Source of the DNA: Paramecium tetraurelia
Taxonomy: Eukaryota > Ciliophora > Oligohymenophorea > Peniculida > Parameciidae
DNA length: 64,000 nt
Direction: 5' to 3'
NCBI RefSeq assembly: GCF_000165425.1
Contig: NW_001799300.1
Coordinates: 62,001-126,000, forward strand
The translations under genes and the position numbers were made by a program. Shown here piece after piece: positions 10,883 to 22,819 of the stretch; the stretch's first letter is position 1; each line of letters opens with the position of its first letter. A model generated the notes under the pieces. That model saw nothing but the letters and a program-made list of their open reading frames with translations, searched no databases and was not told where the DNA came from.

Positions 10883-12360
10883 ATGATTTAGTAGTGCCTT
10901 GTATTCTTATCTTTGTTGCTTATCGCTCTTTCATAGGATTGCCTTGATTAGGATGGAAATGCAGTAGATTGGTGGTTCATTTTAAAAATGCCAGGTAGCA
11001 GAAAATTTGGATGGTCAGGTATCTTAGAGATTAATATACTTAGGTCTTGATTACTTTTATTGTGATAGTGTGAACGATTGTGATGAATTCGATCTCCAAT
11101 AGGATGATTTAGATTCTGAGGATTCTCCTCTGATAAGGACGATCCGTCCTATTAATTTTAAGGAGAAAGATGTCCTTAGTTTGTTATGGAGTGATTAGCC
11201 TAATGATAGTTTAGATTATCCTAACAATGCTCATTCAAAGGGTATAATGAGAGCAAGTTTGAATGGAAATAATAAGGCATTTATAATATCTCACTCAACT
11301 CCTAGATTCCCAAAGTTAAATAGTGAGGGGGAGTAATTAAATTGTTACTATATTAATTAGAATTGATGATACAGTTGAAGATAATTTTCATAGAAATGGA
11401 CAACATTTCATGTGTTTATCTACAACAACTAGTGATATAGATGAATATTTAGCAAAATTATATATAGAAGCAGAAATTAGTATTTATCAACATAGTTCAA
11501 CACCTGATAAAGCTTCCAAATTTAGAGAATTTAGAAATTTGGTTGATTTATGGGCAACTAGAAAGTCTTCCAAAAGGACAAGTGGTTCTTCTGTTTATAC
11601 AAAATCTGTAATAAAATTCTGAATATTAAAGAGAGAGTTGAAAAAGTAAATGACATTTGAAACAAGAGGTGGTTAAACTTTTGAAATTTTTTCAAAAAAT
11701 GAGAACTATAGGAAGGATTTCTATGCAAATGTTGTAGCACCTTATTTAAAATAAGATTTTGTGTTAGAATCGTGGGTGAGACAATATAAAGTGAAAGGAT
11801 TATAGGAAGCAGATTGCGACAATAGATATAAAACATTGTCAAATGAGGTAGTAAAATTTACAGGTTACTAAGACGATGAACTAATAGAGTTTGAATATAG
11901 ATACACTAAAGATCATTCAAAGTATGGGATAACACTTCCTAGAGATTCTGCTTCAGCAGGTGCCTCATTTATCACAAATACATAACACACATTAAAGGGT
12001 TAAATATTTGCAAGTAACCAACATTCAAGAAAAAGAGAGGAATAAGTTTTTATTGGAGGTGATGATGAAACAATGGATGATGGAAAACTGCTCGGTAGAA
12101 AAAGAAATAGAGATGAAGATTCTGAGGAACCAACAAGTAGAAAGAGAAAAAGAGAAGATGGTAAAACATCATCCAAAAAACCAAAGGTGATTCATGAAAA
12201 ATACGTTTGTATCAGTGACTTAAATAGACAGCCATCATAGTGGGAAAGGGGAGGACTTGTGTATTGCTTTTACAATGAAGGTTTGTGGACTGTAATAAAG
12301 GAAGCATTTATAGGGATATAAGAATGTGAAGAAGAAGATGAATTAGAAATAGATGGTTGA
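10883..12360 (+). CDS. DNase II family endonuclease with basic insertion
   Basis: Acid endonuclease of the DNase II family (phospholipase-D-like fold), usually secreted or lysosomal. Spliced product is 466 aa; introns 11019-11043, 11333-11360 and 11608-11631. A signal peptide (MIQQCLVFLSLLLIALS) precedes GNAVDWWFILKMPG, matching the family's PVDWFVVYKLP. Both catalytic HxK motifs are present: AHSKGIMRAS (about residue 109) and YTKDHSKYGI (about 320); ISHSTPRFP and CISDLNRQPSQWERGG also match. Odd: between the second HxK and the CISDLNR block sits about 50 residues very rich in K, R, D and E (GRKRNRDEDSEEPTSRKRKR), like a nuclear-localisation signal. Acidic C-terminus EECEEEDELEIDG-like. Confidence 0.88.
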
Positions 12361-12628
12361 TTTACATATAAAATTAATAAATAATGTTATTATTTTCTTC
12401 ATATTTGGCAAAAATCTATGATTCATCATATCACCCATATATATAGATACAAATAGATTCACTTATAAGTTGAATGCTAAAAATTCGAAAAATCTCTAGT
12501 AAAATAATTCTAGATGCATGACTTATTTCCTGTTTCAAAATCCAATTTGAATAAAGGACAGAATACTTTAATGTGGTTGCATTTATATTTCATTATTTTA
12601 TATTGAATAAATATATATAATTTTAATT

Positions 12629-13044
12629 ATGTTTTGCTGCTCGAATGCGAAAAAGAAATCATCACAAACTCCATAAAAGAAGTAGAATAATCGTTAGAAT
12701 TCTTCAGTAATAAGTTGTTATATTCTAGGAACAAACTCTCAATATTAATGATGAAGCATTAACTTTTATCACAACCATATAAATCCAACATATTAATACC
12801 ATTCAAACATACAAGATTACTCAAGACATTTAAACTTTTAGGTAAAAATAGTCTTACATTTAGAAGCAGCAGATCTAATAGTAGAGGAACTAAAAATAAT
12901 GACCATGTTGCATAATCGATTCTTGTCAAACCTTTACGTAAATCTCCTTTTCTAACTTTCAACAAAAAAGGCACTGATACTACAACCAAATACTTATCTA
13001 CGAAATAAGGATATACTCTTCTTGTAACTAGGACTCCTCAATGA
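12629..13044 (+). CDS. Small protein with Cys-rich N-terminus, unknown
   Basis: Two 22-nt introns (12707-12728, 12842-12863) give a clean 123-aa frame ending at TGA 13042-13044. It begins MFCCSNAKKKSS: two Cys near the start followed by Lys, a pattern typical of palmitoylated, membrane-attached proteins (inference). The middle is Q/I/T-rich and the end is basic (VKPLRKSPFLTFNKK). No domain recognised. It lies tail-to-tail with the next minus-strand gene, 66 bp apart. Confidence 0.6.
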
Positions 13045-13110
13045 AATGTTATCATAATTTTCCTCTATTAGATTTTATATATATATTCACGGAAGGTAAT
13101 ATATAATAAT

Positions 13111-13490
13111 TCAATCAAACATACTGATTAATTCATTATGAATTAGCCATTTCAACTCGTCTCTTGATTTTTAAGTTAATTGATTGTCATTAGAAAATCT
13201 TTCAATAATTTTTTAAAAGTCCTCACTTTTACTCAAATCAATGGAGAACTTTTTTCCAATGTTCAATAACTTTTAACTCTGAATAAATTGCAATATTTTG
13301 AACTTCGAAAATACCAACCTATACTCCTTTTCGTTGTCTTCAATGTCAATTTGAATCTAACTTAAATATATTGTAAATATACCCATTTTTCAATTCCTTT
13401 TTCTTAACCCAGAATGAATTCTGGTTTCTGGTTTATACAAACGACTACTCGTTCATTAAGTTTTAGAGGAAATAAATGTTTTCTATATTT
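13111..13490 (-). CDS. Possible continuation or separate gene downstream of an in-frame TGA
   Basis: Directly after the TGA of the upstream frame (13491), the same frame stays open: YRKHLFPLKLNERVVVCIN, a 26-nt intron at 13357-13382, then DIEDNEKEYRLVFSKFKILQ to TGA 13111-13113. No in-frame ATG lies between the TGA and this segment, so as a separate gene it lacks a start unless it begins at the ATG at 13386 (91 codons). See the finding on this stop codon. No family recognised. Confidence 0.4.
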
Positions 13491-14033
13491 TCATTCTTTT
13501 TATTCAACCAAATTGGATTCCAGAGTTTTCAAATAAAATTATAGATGTTTAATGCAAATCTAATACACCTTTTGTAGGTTTTATTGAGATAAATTCAATT
13601 ATATTAATGATTACTTGATTGTCAATTCACTTGAATAATTATAAATTGGAACGATGAAGTTTTGTTCTTTGTAACTCAAACTTAAATGTATTAAGGGCTA
13701 CTGATTAAATGTAAAATTGGCTTATTGTAGCAATTGAGTATTGGTTTGCTCGGTTAAGCTTTCTTAATCTTAAGAAACAATGTTATTTGCATCTAATTCT
13801 TAATTCTTTTATGATTCTAGTTCATCTTCATCATTTTAACAATTTTCTTAATTGGAATTCTCTTCCACACTCTACTCTGTTTTGATTTTGTCATCTAAGT
13901 TATTTGCAATCTTCTATTGATTCTAGAGGGTTTTGTTTTGTCTCAATATTTTCTTGGTCTTTGGCCTCTACTCTTTCTGGTTTAATGATTCATCAAAGGT
14001 GGTGCAGGCTACATATTTTAGCAGACTTTTCAT
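13491..14033 (-). CDS. Acidic Q/N-rich protein, unknown
   Basis: A 180-codon frame beginning MKSLLKYVACTTFDESL. Residues about 50-100 are a Q/E/N/D-rich low-complexity stretch (EENSNQENCQNDEDELESQ). The C-terminal third (LSYKEQNFIVPIYNYSSE then LTIKQSLIQLNLSQQNLQK) looks like a folded domain that is cut off by TGA 13491-13493. The frame remains coding-like beyond the stop. Start codon at 14033 is 60 bp from the divergent kinase gene. Confidence 0.6.
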
Positions 14034-14093
14034 GGGATGGAAACTTTGATTATTTCAATAATTATTACGTTAATATATTATTTATCAAAAACT

Positions 14094-15200
14094 ATGGATA
14101 AATATTAAATTGGAAAGGTATTAGGAGATGGAACCTTTGGGTCAGTCTATAAAGCAGTAGATGAAACAACTGGTTAAATTGTTGCTATCAAGAAAATGAA
14201 ACACAAATATAACAAATGGGATGAATGTATTAGTCTTCCGGAAATCAAATCACTTTTGAAATTGCACCATCCAAACATCGTGAAACTGTACGAGATTATT
14301 AAGCAAAATGACGAATTGCATTTTGTATTCGAATTCATGGAACGCAATGTCTACCATCTAATGAAAGATAGATAAAAGCCATTTAATGAGATTCACATTC
14401 GAAACATCATATATCAGACTCTACAGGGGTTGGCATACATGTAAATCTCAAATAGAATAATAGGCATAAAATCGGTTACTTCCACAGAGATTTAAAGCCA
14501 GAAAATTTGTTAGAATCAAATGGCACCATTAAAATAGCAGATTTTGGATTAGCAAGAGACATCAGGTCTTCTCCTCCTTTCACAGATTACGTTTCCACCA
14601 GGTGGTACAGAGCTCCCGAAGTAATTTTGCGATCGAATGAATACAACTCTCCCATTGACATCTTTGCAATAGGTTGCATCATGGCTGAGTTATACAGATT
14701 ATGGCCTCTCTTCCCTGGCACTTGTGATACTGATTAATTGCAGAAGATCTGCGAAATCATGGGCACGCCTTCAGAATAGGATTAGCCAGATGGTATCAAG
14801 ATTGTTTATCTAACCATTAGGTTATAAATTAGCAGCCAAAATACAACACAGATTTCCAAAGAACATTTAGCCTAAGCCTTTGTCATAGGTTATTACTTAG
14901 GCGAGTGATGATGCCCTTGATTTAATCTCTTAAATGCTTCGCTATAATCCTCTCAAAAGACCCAATGCTAGTTAGGCCTTAGCTCATCGTTATTTTATTG
15001 TTGCACTTCCTATTCTTCCCTCATTAGATAATATTGAGCAATAGCAGGATTAGGATTATACTAACTTTTAATAGGATGAGCAATAACAAGATCAACGATT
15101 TGGACCTCAGAATTAATAAAATATCTCTTTGTTTTATATGAAAAATGCTAGATACAAACCCGGATATACATGTATATTAGAGAATGCTGAAGATAATTGA
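14094..15200 (+). CDS. MAK/ICK (LF4-type) serine/threonine kinase
   Basis: CMGC kinase of the RCK group, whose members (MAK, ICK/CILK1, LF4) limit cilium length; that role is inferred here. Product 351 aa with introns 14441-14463 and 14793-14820. Seen in order: [11 protein letters not shown] loop, AIKKM Lys, [33 protein letters not shown], the family's dual phosphorylation motif TDY in [16 protein letters not shown], and [16 protein letters not shown]. The C-terminal tail is short and Q-rich, ending with KNARYKPGY. All catalytic residues are intact. Divergent from the gene at 14033 with a shared 60-bp promoter space. Confidence 0.92.
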
Positions 15201-15956
15201 TTAATGATAGATATACATATATATATTTGTGATAATCCCACTATTCAAAAACAAAAATGCTTCTTAAAACTATCATTATAGAAATTAATTATATTTAATG
15301 ATGATTTTTCAGATTATATTATTGATCTAAATATTAAGCACTTTGATTTGAATTTAAACTTAATTTTTTAAAATTTCTTAAAAGTCAATATAAAAATAAT
15401 GAAAGTTTGAAAATATTTGAATATTTATTTTAAAAATAATTAAACATTCATATTATTTGAATAGAGATCGTTAAATTGAATATTTTTAAATAAAATTACA
15501 TCTCTTTTTTAAAATCTATCATCCTTGAATGATCAATTCGTTTAGTAATCAAATTCTAATATATTTGATTGGTTAGATAGTAGATTAGTCTAAACTATAT
15601 GAATATTTAAGTAATATATAGGGAAAGAAAGAAGATGGGAATTTCAACAGATAGATATATTTAAATAAATAATAAATAATCTATTATATTATTTACGTGT
15701 AATTAAGATTATAGTCTAACTCTAATGTTAGTTTATAATTAGTTCTCCAACTAATGAAGATGCAAACAATAATTTTAAAGCATTATTCCTTATACTATTC
15801 AAATACACAGAATAATGCAATAAAGCTTCAGAAATAATATATATCACTTGTACTGCCATTAAATTCTTAAGGAATAAATGATCTTTCGATTAATCTACAA
15901 TAATAGTAGTTATATAAGATAAAAACATATAGAAATTTATATTTGATACCATAGAC
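15201..15956. other. AT-rich intergenic region
   Basis: About 750 bp between two tail-to-tail genes, near 80 % A+T by eye, stops in all frames. I see no gene, tRNA-like fold or repeat array. Confidence 0.55.
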
Positions 15957-18699
15957 TCATTTCAATATTTTTCTTAACACATATTATAGGATTCCTCCAT
16001 GCTTATAATACTCTAACTCTACATCAGTATCTAATCTCAAGAGAGTGTTAAAATTGAAAGTAGTGTCATCTGATTTCTTGACAACAACCTCGACAATTTG
16101 ATTAACCTAGAATAGACTAATAAAATACTTTAATGTTGTCCTTATTGACATTCAAGGTGAAGAGTTCGTGTCCTGTCAATCCCAAAGATTCAGGAGTTTG
16201 TCCATTTGTGAATTCAAGAGGTAATACTCCCATTCCAGCAAGATTGCTTCTGTGGATTCTTTCATAAGAAATAGCAATGACAGCCTTGACTCCTTGAAGA
16301 TAGGGTCCTTTGGCTGCCCAATCTCTGGATGAACCAGATCCATACTCAGCACCTCCAATAACAATAGTTTATTGATTTGAATGTAGATACTTTTCAGCTG
16401 CATCATATATAGCCACAACTTCTCCTGTAGGCACATAAATAGTATTTGGACACTCCTTTCCTTGCAACATTTTGTTCTTGATTCTAACATTAGCAAATGT
16501 TCCTCTGACCATAATTTCATCATTTCCTCTTCTTGCACCATATGTATTGAAGTCCTTCTAAGCAACTCCTCTTTCTTTAAAGATATCTACCAGCAGGACT
16601 GTTTTGCAGAAATATTACCAGCTGGACTGAATGTGATCAGTTGTAATGGAATCTCCAAAAACTGCTAAACAATAAGCATTAGTAACTGGATTAATGACTG
16701 GCAATTCTAAACTTAATCCTTGGAAGTATGGTGGATGATGAATATAAGTCGATTATTGATCCCATTAATAAAGTTAATCCTTTGGTACTTATAATTCATT
16801 CCAATTTTTGGTTCCTTATTTGATTTATTAATAAGTTTGAATGAACATTTATGGTTAAACAACTTAGTCTTCCAATTATTTGATTTCATCTCTAGTTGGC
16901 CAAATGTCTTTCAAAAATACACTTTAACCATTCACAACTCCAATGGGTTCACTCTCAAAGTCAATATCCATTCTTCCTGCCAAGGCAAATGCAACAACCA
17001 AAGGAGGAGATGCCAAATAGTTAGCTCTTGTGATTGGATGTACTCTTCCTTCAAAGTTTCTGTTTCCTGACAGAACTGCAGCTACAACCAAATCATTATT
17101 TGAAACAGTTTCACTCACAGCTTGATCGATTGGTCCACTGTTACCAATACAAGTCATACAACCATATCCTGTATTATGGAAACCCAATTAATCCAAAAAC
17201 ACATCCAATCCTGCTGCCTTATAATATTATGTAACACATTAAGATCCAGGACTTAAGGATGTCTTAATGTATGGTCTTATTGCTAATCCTGCTTAGACAG
17301 CCTTCTTAGCCACTAAACCAGCAGCCAACATGACTCCTGGATTTGAAGTGTTTGTGCATGATGTGATAGCAGCTATAACAACAGATCCGTGATTCAAACT
17401 ATATTTCTATCCTTGATATTAAAACTCAACATCTTAAGCAGCTTTAACATTGAATCCCTTAAAGGAAACTGGAGCTGTTAAACCTTAGGTAAATTCTTAT
17501 TTCAATTAACTTAGATTAACTCTATCTTATGGTCTCTTTGGTCCAGCCACACAGGGTTGGATAGTTGATAAATCTAATTCTAAAGTGTCACTAAAAGTTG
17601 TTTGACTTTCCTCATAAAATAGATGGGCTGCCTTCAAATATTAGGTGATTAAACTGCATTTCTCTTCACTTCTTCCTGTTTATTTCAAGTAATCGATAGT
17701 TTTGTTGTCAACTGGGAAGAATCCCATAGTGGCTCCATACTCTGGGGCCATATTTGAAACAGTTGCTCTATCAGCCAAAGACAAAGTGGATACTCCTGGA
17801 CCATAAAACTCAACGAATTTTCCCACAACTTTATTATATATTAATTTGATATACCTTTTTTCTTTCTCAGCATCTCTGTGCATGTCAATACTAAATCTGT
17901 TGCTGAAATATGAGCACTCAATTATCCTGTCAATTTAAATCCTACTACTTATGGAAGTACCATGCTCGTGCATTCACCTAACATGTTTGCTTCTGCTTCA
18001 ATTCCACCTACTCCCCAACCTAAGACTCCCAATCCATTAATCATAGTTGTATGAGAGTCTGTTCCTACTACTGAGTCTGGATACAAGAGGCTGTCCTTCT
18101 CAAACACTACTCTTGCTAAGTATTCTAAATTCACTTAATGCACTATTCCACTTCCTGGTGGTACTATTTCAAAATTCTTGAAAGCTGAACTTCCCCATTT
18201 TAAGAATCTAAATCTCTCTAGATTTCTCTCAAATTCTGTCTATTCATTCTATTCCCTAGCATTTTAATTTCCATGAAAATCAACTTGTACAGAATGATCA
18301 ATCACTAGATCGACTGGACATAGAGGATTAATTAATTATGGATCTTTACCCATGGCTTGAGCCTGTGATCTCATGGCTGCCAAGTCAACAACTAAGGGAA
18401 CCCCTAAAGGATGTATATAAATTATCATCCATACCTGTAAAGTCTTATAATATCACTCTTGCAGGTTTGAAGGCTACTTCTGTGTCTTTTTTGGATGTTT
18501 CTTCCCAATTCAATATTCTTTCGACATCTTCCTTTTTCACATTGAATCCATCACAATTCCTGACTGCTTACTCCAACAATATTCTTATTGAGTATGGCAA
18601 TCTTGTTACTTTATCTCCGAATAGTTCAACCAGATTGTAAAATTTGAATGTTTGTCCTTCTATTTTGAGTTCAGATGTAGGATATGGATTATTTTGCAT
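15957..18699 (-). CDS. ACO1: Aconitate hydratase, cytosolic/IRP1 type
   Basis: Interconverts citrate and isocitrate using a [4Fe-4S] cluster. Spliced length 887 aa matches cytosolic aconitase/IRP1 (889 aa in humans). Introns 16107-16128, 17829-17854 and 18404-18434. Motifs: [20 protein letters not shown] near the N-terminus, [40 protein letters not shown], cluster Cys in [13 protein letters not shown] and [33 protein letters not shown], and [17 protein letters not shown] with LGLTGHE near the end. No mitochondrial presequence is evident at the Met ([15 protein letters not shown]). RNA-binding IRP activity cannot be judged from sequence. Tail-to-tail with the MAK-type kinase gene. Confidence 0.95.
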
Positions 18700-18899
18700 T
18701 AATATTATTTAAGATTATCAATTAAAATAACTATATTTATATAAAGATTCGTCATTTCTTTTTATAAATTTATAATGTTCATATAAGTTATTCAACGCAT
18801 TTTGTAATTATCAATAAACATTCCCTCAATTCATATAATTGTTAAATTAGTTAATATTATATCAATATGTCAATCATTATTCTAGGAGGAGATTTGTTT

Positions 18900-20155
18900 T
18901 CAAACTTTAATCAGCAATTATCCAAACGTAATGTTTTTCTTGTGTTTCTTCCCTTTCACATTAATGATGTTTCTCGAAAGTGTCTTTTTGGCAATACTAT
19001 TTTTTGTGGATTATGTAGACGGAGAGATATTGGAAATGGGCATCAGATTTCTGAATGAAAATGGACAGACTGGTTTGAGATCCAAGGGAAGCAGCTTATG
19101 AAGGGGTCTTTTTCTTTTTTCATCTAAGAGTTTGAGGGATGGCAATGGGGAAAACCCATTATTGCAATTACTGATGGGGGATAAATTAGCCGTGATAGCT
19201 CTCTAACTATACTCTATAAAGAAGTGATTTAAATTTGATTACCAGTCGTCAAAATTTCCTTGATTCTGCTCTCTCCCAATTATTACTTGTCTATCAGGCT
19301 TTGGAGACTGCGTCTATTGAATTTTAAAATGTTTTTATAAGCTGATTTTTAATTATTGTTCGTCATCTGTTTTAAGTTACCAAGATTGTCATCATTACTG
19401 GAATCATCCTCTTCGTCCTCTTCCTAATGCAACGTAGGTAGTTTTATTTGTTGATCTTTTCCTTGATCTTCCGCATTTTTATCGTCATCTTCAAATTTAT
19501 ACAATCTTAAGTTAACTTCAAAATCGTCCTGAGAACCCTATTGCTTAATGACTTTTGCTCTTCCATCTTCAATCATCTCCAATCTCATAATTGTTTAACA
19601 ATCAAAGGGAGCGGTAATTGGTAAGTAGAAAGTTTTTAATCTTTGTGAAAAGGTTTATAATTTAGTAGTCCTTTTATCTAGGTAAAGTTTCCGAGGTGAA
19701 AGTGAATTGTACCTGTGCAATTGTATAGAGTGTCTTGAATTTTCTTTGGAGGGGTTTTAACTAGATTCATTAGAACATATATTAGGTTGAATGGGCATAC
19801 TTGCTTAGTGATTGTAAAATACAGTATTGTGGTGTCTATTGGTTCTTTTTTTTGGTTGTTGGTCTTGTTTTTACATGATTTCATTGAGGGTCTTTTTTTA
19901 TTACAAATGTCTTTTATTTCTCATTTTGATTTGTTTCCGTTGTTGCAATTTGAGATTCTGATCTTTTAGTTTTGAGATGATATGCTAGTAAGGTTGAAAA
20001 GTGGGGAGGATAGTAGAGACATAGAGCATTTTTTTGTTAGCGTATCCACATTCCTGAGATTCACATGATCTGGTTTTATTTAAGGTGAGTGCATTATTGA
20101 ATAAGTGTGAATAAGTTGAGTTCTTGAAGGAGCAAGCTTGGAGTCGATTACGCAT
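18900..20155 (-). CDS. Basic protein with acidic patch, unknown
   Basis: One 29-nt intron (19214-19242) gives 408 codons ending TGA 18900-18902. Order: N-terminal unique part MRNRLQACSFKNSTYSH; a Lys/Gln/Arg-rich helical stretch (SKLKDQNLKLQQRKQIKMRN); RKLYLDKRTTKLQTFSQR and YLPITAPFDCQTIMRLEMIE; an acidic patch HQEEDEEDDSSNDDN; and a basic C-terminus (NIINVKGKKHKKNITFG). No known domain. The overlapping frames look open because only TGA stops, but this is the only frame that runs through. Head-to-head with CCT5. Confidence 0.65.
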
Positions 20156-20291
20156 ATTAATAATTAATAAATTATAATAGAGAGCTATTGGAATATATAT
20201 TTATATTTGTATTTGATTATATATACAAAGTTACTCTAATTATGAGTAATTGTGGGGTGATGATTAAATTTTAAAAATATTTATTTAAAAT
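20156..20291. promoter_or_regulatory. Shared divergent promoter region of the 20155(-) gene and CCT5(+)
   Basis: 136 bp between two start codons facing apart. It is AT-rich with long T/A runs (TATATTTATATTTG-like) and no other gene, so it must hold both promoters. No specific factor site recognised. Confidence 0.5.
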
Positions 20292-22005
20292 ATGAGTTTA
20301 GCATTCGATGACTATGGCAGACCATACATTATTTTAAGGGATCAAGGCCAAAAGAAGAGAATGAAGGGTTTGGAAGCATATAAAAGCAATATTTTGGCTG
20401 CCAAAGCTGTTGCAAATACACTTTAATCCTCTCTCGGTCCAAAGGGCATGGATAAGATGTTGGTGTCTCCAGACGGTGACGTATCAGTGACAAATGATGG
20501 AGCAACAATTGTCGAGAAGATGGTATCGAAACATTGTAATATGAATTATAGGAAATATAGCATCCAACCGCAAAATTATTAGTGGAATTGTCATAATCAT
20601 AAGATGCTGAAATAGGAGATGGTACCACAGGAGTAGTAGTTTTGGCTGGAAAATTGTTGGAGCAAGCACTCACTTTGTTGGACAAAGGAATCCATCCATT
20701 GAAAATTAGTGATGGATTCGACAGAGCATGTGATGTTGCAATAAGTACAAATTCCATATCCTAAAAGTCTAGAACATTTGGAAACCATATCTGAAGAAAT
20801 CGATATCCAAGCTAATGAACATGAGGCTTTGATCTAAGCAGCATGTACAGCCCTTGGATCAAAGGTTGTGTCTAAAAGAAAGAGAGAACTCGGAAAGATT
20901 GCTGTCACTGCTGTTTTGGATGTGGCTGACCTAGCCAGAAAAGATGTGAATTTGGATTTGATTAAAATTCAAACCAAAACTGGAGGAAGTGTAGAAGACA
21001 CCAGATTGATATCAGGAATTCTCATTGACAAAGACATGAGTCATCCACAAATGCCAAAGGAGGTTAAGGAAGCCAAAATCTGTTTATTAACATGTCCATT
21101 CGAACCACCCAAACCCAAAACCAAGCACAACATTAACATCTCCAGTGCAGAAGATTACAAGAAATTATATTAATAGGAATAACAATACTTTGTTGATATG
21201 GTCAAGTTAGTCAAAGATAGTGGTGCCAACATAGCCTTATGTTAATGGGGTTTTGATGATGAAGCCAATCACTTATTGTTATAAAATGAACTCCCTGCTG
21301 TTAGATGGGTATCAGGAACTGATGTTGAACTCATTGCTATGGCTACTGGAGCTAGAATCATTCCCAGATTTTAAGAAATCACACCTGAAAAATTAGGAAA
21401 AGCTGGCTCAGTCAAAGAAGTACAATTCGGAACTTCCAACGAAAGAATGTTAGTCATCGAGAATTGTCAATGCACCAAGGCTGTCACTATTCTTATTAGA
21501 GGAGGAAGTCAAATGATAGTTGATGAAGCCAAAAGGTCTATCCATGATGCAATCTGTGTCATCAGAAACTTAATCAAAGATAATAGAATCGTCTACGGAG
21601 GAGGTTCTGCTGAATTAGCTTGTTCTATCTAAGTACTCTAATATGCTGATGAGGTACATCATTTTATAATAGTTTAGGTCTCATCAGTTGAATAATATGC
21701 CATCAGATCATTCGCAGATGCCTTAGAGGGTATTCCTTGTTGCTTAGCAGATAATTGTGGTCTTAATCCTATTACATCTGTTGCTCAAGCCAAGGCTAGA
21801 CAATTACAAGAGAGCAATCCAAGAATCGGAATTGATTGCATGGAATTAGTAATTATCATTTATAATATAAAAGGGTACAACTGATATGAAAGAATAGAGA
21901 ATTTATGAAACCTTGAGCTCAAAGAAACAATAAATCTAATTGGCCACCTAAGTCGTCAAGATGATATTGAAAATAGATGATGTTATTGCACCAGATGATT
22001 ATTGA
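20292..22005 (+). CDS. CCT5: T-complex protein 1 subunit epsilon (CCT5)
   Basis: Subunit of the cytosolic TRiC/CCT chaperonin that folds tubulin and actin using ATP. Spliced length 535 aa; introns 20523-20551, 20745-20772, 21654-21677 and 21849-21873 (the last ends AAG). Motifs: [20 protein letters not shown] (epsilon signature), [43 protein letters not shown], the [17 protein letters not shown] substrate-domain segment, and [16 protein letters not shown]. Catalytic Asp and P-loop residues are present. The second intron is placed by alignment: it gives AIKHLETIS where animals have AIEHLDKIS. Confidence 0.97.
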
Positions 22006-22067
22006 GTATTAAATGATATTATGTTCAAAAATTATGTTAAATATTTGTTCTTATTTATCTTATATTT

Positions 22068-22635
22068 TCAAAGGGCTTTAAAAATTATGGCCACACTAAT
22101 GTCTTTGGCTTCAACTTTGGTTTAGGATGGAACAATTGGATTGTTGATGTAATAGGCAACATTTGATTTGTCAGAATCATCAAATCCAATTAACATACCA
22201 TAATTTTTTCCATAATTTAAATTCAATACAACGTAGTGGTTGGAATTGAAATAATCTACATTTAACTTCAATTATACCTTAGGCCTACTTTAAGTCGGAG
22301 ACTGTTTTCACAAAAACTACACCTATATTGCTCAAAGCTGAAAAGTTAATTTCATCTCCTTATTTATACCCATTATTATTCATCAAGTATGTATTCAAAA
22401 TTGCTGGGTTTACAGGTCTACTATTAATTGGCTTACTGCTTGTTTGTAAAATCATGGCAAGACAACTTAATAAACTACCATTTGAGCAAATGGTCTTTGA
22501 AGAATTATTGTTTATTTATTCTTTACCCCATTTCATATCACAATTCTAATATGCTGTTATACTTCTTAATTTGTATCCCCATCCGTATGTTGAAAGTAAA
22601 ATTAATATCAATACTGTATATTTAAATGAACCCAT
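22068..22635 (-). CDS. Secreted C39-like protein with catalytic residues lost
   Basis: Signal peptide MGSFKYTVLILILLSTYGWG, then a peptidase C39-like (C39_2) fold: the Cys region TICSNGSLLSCLAMIL, the conserved NPAILNTYLMNNNGYKQGDE, and a C-terminal NYGMLIGFDD and VAYYINNPIV. One 22-nt intron (22256-22277) gives 181 aa. In active relatives the first block reads GC, the second has a His before the V/I-G strand, and the third reads IxDP. Here the aligned positions are GS, no His, and NNP. I infer a pseudoenzyme that is secreted or vesicular. Tail-to-tail with CCT5 (62 bp). Confidence 0.6.
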
Positions 22636-22639
22636 CTTT

Positions 22640-22819
22640 AAAATTAAAAATAATAATATAATGAATTGCTTAAAAAATCTTTATAAATGTCAGTAAATCT
22701 CATTTGTTCCATTCCTTCCAGCACAATATTCATAGAGACCATCCAATAACAAAATAGTTCTTACAATGATCAGTACAAATACCCTCTTCTAAACCAATTC
22801 TTAATTCCTCATCACTCAT
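22640..22819 (-). CDS. Possible small gene (uncertain)
   Basis: From an ATG at 22819 the minus strand reads MSDEELRIGLEE. Either the frame ends after 29 codons at TGA 22730, or an AAG-ending 23-nt intron joins it to MVSMNIVLEGMEQMRFTD, which would then read towards the C39-like gene. Neither model is convincing. No family recognised. Confidence 0.25.

Noticed and set aside
16176-17234. Several plus- and minus-strand open frames of 60-130 codons inside the aconitase gene.
   Set aside because: They are shadows in other frames; only the aconitase frame gives conserved motifs and an exact spliced length.
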